Positions 39,400 to 48,300 of a DNA stretch of 64,000 bases are shown piece after piece. Made by a program: the position numbers and the translations under genes. The DNA comes from Methylomusa anaerophila (GTDB lineage: Bacteria; Bacillota; Negativicutes; Sporomusales; Sporomusaceae). Location of the stretch: contig NZ_AP018449.1 of NCBI RefSeq assembly GCF_003966895.1, positions 2,683,501-2,747,500 of the forward strand, read 5' to 3'. How positions within the stretch are numbered: position 1 is the first letter of the stretch; every line of letters starts with the position of its first letter. The notes beneath the pieces were generated by a model. That model was not told the DNA's origin. It did not search any database and saw only the letters and a program-made list of their open reading frames with translations.

Positions 39400-40630
39400 C
39401 ATGGTGTCGAAAGAGGAAGAGCGGCGTCTAAGACAGCGGGCAAAGGCGTATGAAAAAACCTGTGAAGAATATGAGCAGGAAATTGACGCATTAAAGGCAA
39501 GAGCCGACTATGTTGCCGAGTTCGACTATTTTCTGGATTTATTAACCTTGCCGCTGCAGCCTTCCCGGCTCAGAGAAAAGGTTGGCCGGCCGCTCATTGG
39601 CCTGTTTTGCATCCAGGCACCATGGGAACTGTTTCATGCTTTCGGGGTTCATCCGGTGAAACTGTGCAGCGGCTCCTATACGGCGCAGCGGCTTTCCGCA
39701 GCTTATCTGCCGGTGCTGATGTGCCCCATGCTCAAATCCTATATTGGCAGTATGGACTTTGCCGGCGCAGCGGCTGGTTATGACGCCACAATTGTCCCGA
39801 CGACCTGCGACTGGGTTGTGAAAATGCCGGAAATCGCCAGAGAGAAGATCGGACCCCTGCATTATCTGGAGCTTCCCCATGTCAAACAGAATGAAAAGGG
39901 CCAAAAGCGCTGGCTTGAGGAAATCTATGCCTTAAAACAGTTTCTAGCGGAAAAAACAGGAGTTACACTAAAAAGACAAGGCCTCCTCTATTCGATGAAT
40001 GCCTTTATGCATGTCTGGAAGCTGTTTCAGGCACTCATTGATTTAAAAAGACGCAATATCCTTCCCGGCATATGGTTTTTTTGCATTGCCAATACGTTTA
40101 TGCTGGACGATCTTGATCGCTGGGCCGAGCAACTGGCGCTGGTGATACAACGCTTTCAGACGGAAGCTCCGCGCCAGAATCCGTACAAGGTCTTTCTTGC
40201 CGGGTCGCCGGTGATCTTTCCGAATCTGAAGCTGCTGCAGCTTATTGAACAGGCGGGCATGACCGTCTGCGCCGACGACCTCTGTTCTTCCGAACGGATA
40301 CTTCCCGGCGCAACGGTGTATGATGACCCGTCGGAGCACGGCCTGTTAAGAGCGCTGGCCGAAAGATACCATAAGGCCTGTATCTGCCCGACCTTCGCGG
40401 ATAATGAACGGCGCGTCAATAATATCCTGAAGATAACCGGGGACCACCAGATGAAAGGAATTGTCTTTCATGTGTTAAAAGGCTGTCATCCCTACGATAT
40501 TGAGAGTTTTTCCATCGAAAAGAAAGTAAAGGACAGTGGACGCAAGTTTCTCAAAATTGAAACTGATTATGTAAAAGAAGACAGCCAGAACATTTTGACC
40601 CGTCTGGAAGCTTTTAAACAAACTTTATAG
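39392..40630 (+). CDS. 2-hydroxyacyl-CoA dehydratase (HgdB)/DCCP-like reductase component
   Basis: ATG 39392 overlaps the polyferredoxin stop by 8 bases. The 412-residue protein belongs to the HgdB/FldBC/BcrBC family of iron-sulfur proteins activated by an ATP-dependent archerase. Cysteines that could bind clusters are at about 73, 92, 111 (VLMCPMLKS), 139 (PTTCDW), 231, 293, 298 (VCADDLCSSERI), 330, 332 and 365, more than a single [4Fe-4S] cluster needs. Double-cubane cluster proteins, which reduce small molecules, belong to the same family. The true substrate is unknown. Its position under a cobalamin riboswitch with a polyferredoxin suggests a corrinoid-linked reduction rather than amino-acid fermentation. 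Confidence 0.82.
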   Translation: MDNMVSKEEERRLRQRAKAYEKTCEEYEQEIDALKARADYVAEFDYFLDLLTLPLQPSRLREKVGRPLIGLFCIQAPWELFHAFGVHPVKLCSGSYTAQRLSAAYLPVLMCPMLKSYIGSMDFAGAAAGYDATIVPTTCDWVVKMPEIAREKIGPLHYLELPHVKQNEKGQKRWLEEIYALKQFLAEKTGVTLKRQGLLYSMNAFMHVWKLFQALIDLKRRNILPGIWFFCIANTFMLDDLDRWAEQLALVIQRFQTEAPRQNPYKVFLAGSPVIFPNLKLLQLIEQAGMTVCADDLCSSERILPGATVYDDPSEHGLLRALAERYHKACICPTFADNERRVNNILKITGDHQMKGIVFHVLKGCHPYDIESFSIEKKVKDSGRKFLKIETDYVKEDSQNILTRLEAFKQTL

Positions 40631-40644
40631 GAAGGTTGATCGCT

Positions 40645-41415
40645 ATGAGCTATAAAATTGGCATTGATCTCGGCAGCACGGCCATCAAGGCAGTGATCGT
40701 CAAAGACAGCGAGCTTATCTGGAAAAAAGCGGTGCCGACCGCACCCGGCCAGGAGACCCTGGCCCGCCGGTTGCTGGACGAGGGTTTGGCTGAGATTGAG
40801 GTAAGCGAACAGGATAGTGAGGGTATCTCGGTCACCGGCTACGGCAAAAATCTGATTGCCGGCGCGCATACCGTTATTGACGAGGTTTCCGCCAATGCCT
40901 GGGGCGTTTACCTGTTAAGCGGCAGGAAAGCGCGCACGGTTATCAATATCGGCGGCCAGGATATAAAAATTATTCGGCTGGCCGAGGACGGCAAATTAAG
41001 CGACTTTAAGATGAATGATAAATGCGCGGCCGGGACCGGACGTTTTTTTGAAATGGCCGGCCGTATCCTGGACACGCCCATTCATGATTTTGCGGCCTTA
41101 GCGGACAAGGCCGATGCTTCCGTAAGCCTCAACAGTACCTGTGTGGTATTCGCGGAAAGCGAGATCGTATCCCTCATCGCCAAAGGAACGAAAAAGGAAA
41201 ACATCATCCGCGGGCTGCATGAATCAATCGCCAGACGCATAGCCGGCATGATGGGAAATCAGGATTTCGAAGATGAATTGTATCTTGACGGCGGATCGGC
41301 CAATAACGGCGGGCTGGCGGCGGCAATGGAAGATGAACTTTTCCGGGATGTATATATTCTTCCCCATCCCCAGTTCACGGTCGCTTATGGCGCAGCCTGT
41401 TCGCTGCGAAGATAA
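40645..41415 (+). CDS. archerase: HgdC/BcrD-family ATP-dependent activator
   Basis: ATG 40645 follows ATAGGAAGG. The 256-residue ASKHA ATPase shows GIDLGSTAIKAVIVKD (phosphate 1), INIGGQDIKI, LDGGSANNGGL and the two cysteines that bind the bridging [4Fe-4S] cluster of the homodimer: NDKCAAGTGRF (C127) and NSTCVVFAESE (C166), at the same numbering as in A. fermentans HgdC. It drives electrons at very low potential into its partner, here the HgdB-like protein encoded 14 bases upstream. Confidence 0.92.
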   Translation: MSYKIGIDLGSTAIKAVIVKDSELIWKKAVPTAPGQETLARRLLDEGLAEIEVSEQDSEGISVTGYGKNLIAGAHTVIDEVSANAWGVYLLSGRKARTVINIGGQDIKIIRLAEDGKLSDFKMNDKCAAGTGRFFEMAGRILDTPIHDFAALADKADASVSLNSTCVVFAESEIVSLIAKGTKKENIIRGLHESIARRIAGMMGNQDFEDELYLDGGSANNGGLAAAMEDELFRDVYILPHPQFTVAYGAACSLRR

Positions 41416-41471
41416 GACAGACTACTAGGCCATGGGTTGACGAAAATGAAGAGAGAAAGCGGGAGGTTAAA

Positions 41472-41894
41472 ATGAAAAAAAAAGGTATATGCCTGGGCTT
41501 ACTACTGATGTTTTTGCTGGCAATCGGGTGCATGGCGCAGACGGCAGCGGCAGACAGCCAGAGTTGTGCCAATGTAATTGCAGAAAAAATGCTAACAGGT
41601 CTGAAGGAAGACAACTACGCAAAATTCTCGGAGGACTTTGACCAGCAAATGAGCAATAGCTTGCCGGCAGCGGAGTTTGCGAAAATAAGCCGGGAGATCA
41701 AAGGGAAAATCGGCGACTATATTGCCAAAGAATTTGTCAGCAGTGAGCAGAAGGAGCAGTACAGCATTTTTACTTATAAAGCGAAGTTTTCCCAAGAAGT
41801 TACTGATGTTGTTGTTCGAATTGTTCTAACGGAAGCTGACAGTAAATTCCTTGTCTCCGGTTTTTGGTTGGATTCCCCCAATTTACGCCAATAG
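41472..41894 (+). CDS. DUF3887-like lipoprotein
   Basis: ATG 41472 follows GGGAGG. The 140-residue product has a lipoprotein signal (KKKGICLGLLLMFLLAIGC) and a DUF3887-like domain of about 100 residues (KMLTGLKEDNYAKFSEDFDQ; YIAKEFVSSEQKEQYSIFTY; FLVSGFWLDSP). These small domains have a cystatin/NTF2-like fold in predictions and unknown function. It is the last gene of the riboswitch-3 operon, and its periplasmic location puts it beside the periplasmic domain of the first gene. Confidence 0.7.
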   Translation: MKKKGICLGLLLMFLLAIGCMAQTAAADSQSCANVIAEKMLTGLKEDNYAKFSEDFDQQMSNSLPAAEFAKISREIKGKIGDYIAKEFVSSEQKEQYSIFTYKAKFSQEVTDVVVRIVLTEADSKFLVSGFWLDSPNLRQ

Positions 41895-42042
41895 CGGTAT
41901 GTTGACTAACTAATTCACGGCATTACCCGGCAGCGTAACCCTTCCCTGGAAGCACGGGAGTCATCCTTACATAGCTGTCAGCTATTCGTCAGGCCGTGTA
42001 TCGAATTATTCCAGCCGAGATCTACAATTTCATAAGTATTGA

Positions 42043-42238
42043 GACAGGTGCCCTGCAAGGGCTTAATAGGGAAGAACGGTGTAATACCGGCGCGGTCCCG
42101 CCACTGTAATGGGGAGCAAAGCCAAGATATGCCACTGAGACGAACGTCTTGGGAAGGTTTGGCCGAGCCATGCTCCAGAGCCAGGAGAACGGCCTGTCTG
42201 TCAGTCACCGTTTTACCCACGAGCGATGGGGAGGGGAT
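42043..42238 (+). promoter_or_regulatory. cobalamin riboswitch 4
   Basis: AGGTGCCC start (42046), TTAATAGGGAAGAACGGTG (one change in a normally conserved helix), core GCGGTCCCGCCACTGTAATG, and B12 box AGCCAGGAGAACGGCC (a substitution in the box). It ends near GCGATGGGGAGGGG and is followed by a terminator. It controls the receptor, amidase-like, CobN and BtuF-like genes. Confidence 0.93.
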
Positions 42239-42274
42239 TATTGCCGGGATTCTTTATTTAGATAAACCTTGCAT

Positions 42275-42305
42275 AACCCTTCCTGCAGCGCAGAGAGGGT
42301 TTTAT
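42275..42305 (+). terminator. riboswitch 4 terminator
   Basis: AACCCT...AGGGTT followed by TTAT, between riboswitch 4 and the receptor gene. The stem is shorter than in the other copies. Confidence 0.5.
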
Positions 42306-42433
42306 GTTGTCGGCGGAGCCTGCATGGGGCTGCGCGGTGCCTGCCATATGGCCGGAAGGCTGCGGAAGCAATATTCTGAAATTCTTTGGATTACTATGGG
42401 GATTTGAATGTGGATTTGAGGGGGACAACGGTA

Positions 42434-44392
42434 ATGAAGCAGGCAAGGTTAAGGTTGACAAACAAAAGAAAAGCCATGTTGTGCGCCATGGTGAGCAGCG
42501 CACTGGTGCTGGGCATGACAGGGATTTCCTATGGAGAAGGGGAGAAACAGCAGGATTATTCGTTTGATCAGGTGGTTGTTACGGCCACGAAAACACCGGT
42601 TAAAGAGTTTGAGGCTAAGGCTAACATCAGCGTTGTTACCAGAGAAGAAATTGAAAAGAACCATTATGCGGATGTCAGTGAAGCCTTGCGGCATGTACAG
42701 GGTGTCACAATTTTGAATTATAGCGCCAGCGGCGAAAACTACAGTTCCAACGGCTTATACATCAACGGGGCCGCTAATGTGGTCTATTTGATTGACGGCG
42801 TGCGGGCCAATACCAATGGCAGTACATACAGTAAGGCTCCCATCGGGGAGTTTGTCAATATGGATGCGATTGAGCGCATTGAAGTACTGAAAGGATCCGC
42901 TTCCACCTTGTATGGTTCTGATGCGCAAGGCGGCGTCATTAATATCATTACCCGGAAGCCCAAAGACGGAGAATCCATCAACAAACTTGGCGTTGAATAC
43001 GGCAGCTACGGCAAAGAGCAGTATAATTTCACCCACAGCGGGAGCAAGGATGGTGTTTACTGGAGTATTGACGCCCAGAAACGGCTTATGGGTGATTTTA
43101 AAGACGGCCGCGGCAACCCGGTCATTAATGATATTAACTCTATGGCCCTGAATTTCAAAATTGGCAAAGATTTTGATGAAAACTCCCATCTTACTTTACG
43201 TTATCAAACCTACCGGGCGGATTACCAGCGGCCTGACGGCGGCTCGTTTACTACTGTCAGAGACTATGGAGAAAAAGATAATAACAGCTTCAGTCTCATC
43301 TATGACCGAAAGATTTCCGAAAAGTTAACGAATACATTTTCCTTGTTTAGAAATCAGAATCGCCTCAGGGACAACTGCAGGGTACCGACTATGTGGCTCA
43401 TGGATTTAGAAACCGTCGGCTTTAGTGATCAGCTAACCTATAAAGCCGGCGGACACACGCTGACCGGCGGCGTGGATTACTACCAAGACAAAGTCAAAGA
43501 TTATTACTCGGCTTACTACGCCGGGTCGGTGTTCAATGTCGAGACCTATCAGGATAAAGTCCTCTCCAACCGGGCGGTGTTTATCCAGGACGAATGGGAA
43601 CTCAGCAAACGCTGGAACCTGACTTGGGGGATTCGCTTCGACCATCATTCCGAATACGGCAATCACAGCACGCCCAGCCTTGTGCTGGGGTATAACCAGG
43701 ATGATAGAACCAATTATTACGTCAGCTACAAAGAATTTTTTGTTGCTCCCAACCAGTATCAGATTTTTTCGCAGATTGGCAGCAAGGATTTGCAGCCTGA
43801 AGAGGGAAACACTGTGGAATTTGGTGTAAATCACAAGTTTGATGATACCTTTGCCGGCAGCTTCAACATTTACAAACAGAAGGCTGAGAATATAATTGGC
43901 TATCGTTATCTTGCGAGCGCGCCCTACTACCAATATTACAATACCGGGAAAGAGGATTCCCGCGGCTGGGGCGTCCGGCTGACAAAAGATTTTACGAAAA
44001 ATTTCCGGGTCAATGTGGGTTATACCTACATTTATATCGATCCCGCCTCTGCTACGGCCAATGCGAACCGAAACGGGTTCCTGCCCCGCGGGACCTGGAA
44101 TATCGGCTTGGATTATGAACGGGATAAATTCAACACAGTACTCAATGGCCGGGGGATCGTCGACCGGGAAGGCGGCTATGGCAAGGCTACAGTCGCCGAA
44201 TTTAAGAACTTCTGGGTTTGGGACTTAGCTGTTAATTACAAGGCGTCGGATACGGTCAGAGTTTTTGCGAAAGTTAATAATATTTTCGACAAATTCTATG
44301 CCGAACAGGGGACAGACGGGAATCCCAGCCAAACTTACTGGTACTCTGCCCCGGGACGCAATTATCAAATTGGCATGCAATACAGTTTCTAA
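42434..44392 (+). CDS. TonB-dependent outer-membrane receptor 1
   Basis: ATG 42434 is chosen because it precedes a signal peptide (AMLCAMVSSALVLGMTGISY) and GAGGGGG lies 9 bases upstream. The 652-residue protein has a TonB-box-like stretch near QDYSFDQVVVTATK, a plug (VTREEIEKNHYADVSEALRH; GSASTLYGSDAQGGVINIIT) and a 22-strand barrel that ends in the aromatic-terminal strand YQIGMQYSF. It imports large ligands across the outer membrane using TonB energy. Being under a cobalamin riboswitch, a corrinoid is the first guess (BtuB-like), but another tetrapyrrole is possible. Confidence 0.92.
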   Translation: MKQARLRLTNKRKAMLCAMVSSALVLGMTGISYGEGEKQQDYSFDQVVVTATKTPVKEFEAKANISVVTREEIEKNHYADVSEALRHVQGVTILNYSASGENYSSNGLYINGAANVVYLIDGVRANTNGSTYSKAPIGEFVNMDAIERIEVLKGSASTLYGSDAQGGVINIITRKPKDGESINKLGVEYGSYGKEQYNFTHSGSKDGVYWSIDAQKRLMGDFKDGRGNPVINDINSMALNFKIGKDFDENSHLTLRYQTYRADYQRPDGGSFTTVRDYGEKDNNSFSLIYDRKISEKLTNTFSLFRNQNRLRDNCRVPTMWLMDLETVGFSDQLTYKAGGHTLTGGVDYYQDKVKDYYSAYYAGSVFNVETYQDKVLSNRAVFIQDEWELSKRWNLTWGIRFDHHSEYGNHSTPSLVLGYNQDDRTNYYVSYKEFFVAPNQYQIFSQIGSKDLQPEEGNTVEFGVNHKFDDTFAGSFNIYKQKAENIIGYRYLASAPYYQYYNTGKEDSRGWGVRLTKDFTKNFRVNVGYTYIYIDPASATANANRNGFLPRGTWNIGLDYERDKFNTVLNGRGIVDREGGYGKATVAEFKNFWVWDLAVNYKASDTVRVFAKVNNIFDKFYAEQGTDGNPSQTYWYSAPGRNYQIGMQYSF

Positions 44393-44522
44393 TTCCAGTT
44401 TCGGACAAGGCTGGAGCATTAGCCCGGGCGCAACACTCTGCCCGTCCTTATAGAGAAAAAAGGAGATATTTCAGCAAGGGCCAGGCTTTGTATATATACA
44501 GAAAAAATAAGGAGAAAGTATC

Positions 44523-45293
44523 ATGCGTATTGCTTTATTACATCTGGATCTAAGCGGCGGGCCGGAAGAGCGAAATCTGGCGCTGCTGCAGCAGGCTGTA
44601 ACTCTGGCAGCCCAAGCGGGCGCAAATTGGGTTGTTACCCCGGAAACGGCGCTGCAAGGCTACTTTTTCACGCAAAAAAACCGGCCTTTCTCGATTCCGG
44701 TACAGCCGGCGCCAAACTTGCAGCCTCTGCGGTGCGTGGCTGCCGCTTACGGCCTGACGGTATTTCTGGGCTGCGGTGAGCAGGATGCGGCGAGCGGCCT
44801 GTGCTATAACAGCTGTCTGGTGATGGGCAGCGACGGGGAAATCATCGGCCGCCACCGGAAAATGCACTCCCATGGCACGGGCGCCGAGGGCTGGGCAGCC
44901 AAGGGGACAGTACTGGAGCCGCTGATCTGCAAGGAGATGACAGCCGGGGTTTTAGTATGCGCCGACGCCTATTTCGCCGAAAATGCCCAGACACTGAGAG
45001 CCAAACAGGCGCAGGTCATCCTGGTGCCGGCGGCCTGGCCGCCGGGACACTGCGGCGGACTGCCCGTCAATGCCTGGGAACGGTGTTCGCAGGCAAGCGG
45101 TCTGCCGGTCTGGGTCTGCAACCAGACCGGCAACCGGGAAGTAATGGATATGAGCCAGGCGCAGAGCGCCGTGGTGGTCGGCGGAAAACTGCGGCTGGCC
45201 TATCATGGTTTGCAGCAGGCGGTGCTGCTGTTTGACTGGGATGGGGAGCAGCAGCGGCTTTTATCGGCGGAGTTTAATGTACGTACAATATGA
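44523..45293 (+). CDS. nitrilase-fold amidohydrolase of the riboswitch-4 operon
   Basis: ATG 44523 follows AAGGAGAAAG. The 256-residue protein has the nitrilase triad Glu-Lys-Cys: E41 in VVTPETALQG, K113 in HRKMHSHG, and C146 in VLVCADAYF. The loop CHSHG-like segment after K113 and NQTGNREVMD resemble amidases. Such enzymes hydrolyse amides or nitriles in the cytoplasm. A corrinoid carries seven amide side chains and an aminopropanol amide, so hydrolysis for salvage, as the unrelated CbiZ does, is a possible role. No other amidohydrolase acts in this block. The substrate is not determined. Confidence 0.82.
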   Translation: MRIALLHLDLSGGPEERNLALLQQAVTLAAQAGANWVVTPETALQGYFFTQKNRPFSIPVQPAPNLQPLRCVAAAYGLTVFLGCGEQDAASGLCYNSCLVMGSDGEIIGRHRKMHSHGTGAEGWAAKGTVLEPLICKEMTAGVLVCADAYFAENAQTLRAKQAQVILVPAAWPPGHCGGLPVNAWERCSQASGLPVWVCNQTGNREVMDMSQAQSAVVVGGKLRLAYHGLQQAVLLFDWDGEQQRLLSAEFNVRTI

Positions 45294-45315
45294 AATGGGA
45301 AAGTGAGGCAGGAGT

Positions 45316-48300
45316 ATGGGACGCATCCTATTTTTGACCAATATGGAACGCCAGCAGCTGATGCTGGAAAAGGCCCGGGAAAGTGTGGCCCAGGCGGGGC
45401 TGCAGGCTGAAACCAGGACAGTGCTCTTAAGTGACGCGGTTCCCTGGGGGGAAGAGTGGCAGAAGACTTTTGCCGCCTGCAACATTGTTATTTTTACCTG
45501 GATGGGTAGCGGGCTGGATACCGCATTTTTGCGGAAGTCAGCCGAGTTTTTGCGCAAGCGCCAGCTTACGCACGTCATGCTGATCTCCGACCCCGATGCC
45601 GGCGAATTGTCCTGCGGTGTTTCCCCGGCAGCAAAAGAGACGCTGCAGCAGTATCTGGCGTTTGGCGGCATGGAAAACTTTCGCCAGTTCTGGCGCTGGC
45701 TGGCGCAAACCTATTGCCGGGAGGACACGCCGGTGCGGAACCCGGAGCCGCTTCTCTGGCAGGGCATTTACCATCCCCGGGCCCCGCGCCCCTTTACCGA
45801 CCTGACAGAATACCGGGCGGCTTTCTGCCGGCCGGACCGGCCCACTATTGGTCTCCTGTTCTATCGCGATGAGTGGGTTTGGGGCGACCTGGCCTATCAG
45901 GCGGCCTTGATCGAGGAGATTGAGGGGCAGGGCATGAACGCGCTGGCGGTATTTTGCCAGTATGTCGGCAATCCCGAACTGCAGGCGCCGGGGCTTAAGG
46001 AAACGCTGGCAAGCTTTTTCTGCCCTGACGGCCAAGCGGAGATCGATGTTATCCTGAACACCTTTAAGTTTTCGATGTTATCCATGAAGGCGATTGCGCA
46101 GGAAGCGCTCAATCAGTTGGGCGTGCCCATCCTGCAAGCGTATACGTTATACCGGCCGCGACAGGAATGGCAGGAGTCCAGCGAAGGTATGACGGCTATG
46201 GAGATGGCTGTCAGCATTGCCATGCCCGAGTTTGACGGCGCCATTCACGGCGTGCCGGTCGCCGGACGGGAATATCAGGCGGACGGCAATGCTGTCTGTC
46301 TTCCCCTGGCGGAACGCATCACCATGATGGTGCGCAAAGCCGGCAAATGGGCCGGACTGCGCCGCAAACCCAATGCGGCCAAGAAGATCGGCATCATCTT
46401 TCATAATTATCCGCCCACGAACTCGAATATCGGCAGCGCGGCCGGCCTGGATTCGCCGGAAAGCATCCGCCTGCTGCTGGCCAGCATGCGCGGGGCCGGC
46501 TACAAAATTGACCGCATTCCGGCAGACAGCCAGTCCTTTATGAATGAGTTAATCGCCCATGCCACCAATGACCGGCGGTATCTGACGGAAAGACAGATTG
46601 AAGAAGCGGACGGGCAATTAACGGCTGCTCAGTACCAGACCTGGTTTGAGGCTGCAGAGCCCGGGACACAGGAACAACTGATCAAAGACTGGGGCCATCC
46701 TCCCGGCGATGTATTTCACTACGACGGCAAGCTTTTAGTCCCGGGTATGCTCAACGGCAATATTTACATCACGGTCCAGCCGCCCCGCGGCTTTGGCGAA
46801 GATCCTGCCAAACTGTATCATTCGCCCGATTGCGCCCCGACCCATCACTATCTGGGCTATTACTACTGGCTGCGCGATGTCTGGCAGGCGGATGCCGTGG
46901 TGCATGTCGGCACCCATGGCTCGCTGGAATGGCTGCCCGGCAAAGGCGCCGGCCTGTCACGCGAGTGCTATCCCGATTTGGCCATCGACGACTTGCCCAA
47001 TATCTACCCGTACTGGATCACTGTGGTCGGTGAAGGCGTCCAGGCCAAACGGCGCGGCGCAGCCTGCCTGATCAGCTATCTGACACCGCCCATGAGCCAT
47101 GCCGGTACTTATGATGAACTGGCCGAACTGGAGAATCTGCTGGATGAATACTGCCATTTCCGGCAGACGCAGCCTGATAAGCTGGCGACTGTCACGGAAC
47201 TGATCCGGGCCAAAGCGGCTGCCGCCAATCTCGGGGAGGATGTGCCGGAAGACCCGGCGCAGCCCTTCGATGATTTTGTCGGCCGGCTGCACGTGTATGT
47301 CACCGATATTAAAAATATGCAAATCAGGACAGGTCTGCATACGCTAGGCCGCCCGCCCGCCGGCGATACCCTGATCGAGTATCTGCTGGCCCTTACGCGG
47401 GTGGACAATGGCGACGTCCCTTCCCTGGCGCAGACGCTGGCCGCCGCATACGGCTGCGACTATTATCAGCTCCTGGAGCAAAGCGGCCAACTGCTGCCGG
47501 ACGGGACCAAGACCGGCGGCGCTTTGCTGGATGATATCCGGGAACGCTGCCGGGATATTCTCAGCCTGCTGGCTGAGCGGGAGTTTGAGCCGGATCAGGC
47601 GGCGGCGATCCTTACGTTTCCCTGGGCGGCTACGCTGCCCGCAGGGTTAAAAGAACGTCTTTTGACCGCGGCCGTTTATGTCTGCCGGACGATAGCTCCC
47701 AGTCTGGCGAAAACGACCCAGGAAATCACCAATCTGTTAGCGGCCCTGGCAGGCAGGTATGTCGAGCCGGGACCGGGCGGAGCGCCAACCAGCGGCGGCG
47801 CCGATATCCTGCCCACCGGACGCAATTTCTACGGTGTTGATCCCCGGACGCTGCCCACGCCTGCGGCCTGGGAAATCGGCAGGACCATGGGGGATGACGT
47901 CATTGCGTCTTATATCGCCGAAGAGGGGCGGTATCCGGAAAATATCGGTATTGTTCTGTGGGCGACCAGCAATATGCGCAGTCATGGCCAGTGCATCGCG
48001 CAGTTTTTATACCTGCTGGGCGTTAAGCCGGTCTGGCAAAAAGGCAGCATGCGGGTGGTGGAGTTGGAAGTCATCCCGGCCGCCGAGCTAAAACGTCCGC
48101 GCATTGATGTCACCGGCCGGATCAGCGGCCTGTTTCGCGACAGCATGCCTATGGCCGCGGCCTGGCTGGATAAGGCTGTTGCCTTGGTGTCCAGGCTGGA
48201 GGAGAGTCCGGACATAAACTATGTGCGGAAACACATTACCGCGGACGCCAAAGCCATGGAAGAAGAGGGTCTGGATAGTGCAACCGCCTGGGAGCAGGCC

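Noticed and set aside
42755-43189. Minus-strand frame within TonB receptor 1
   Set aside because: Antisense shadow of a well-supported receptor.
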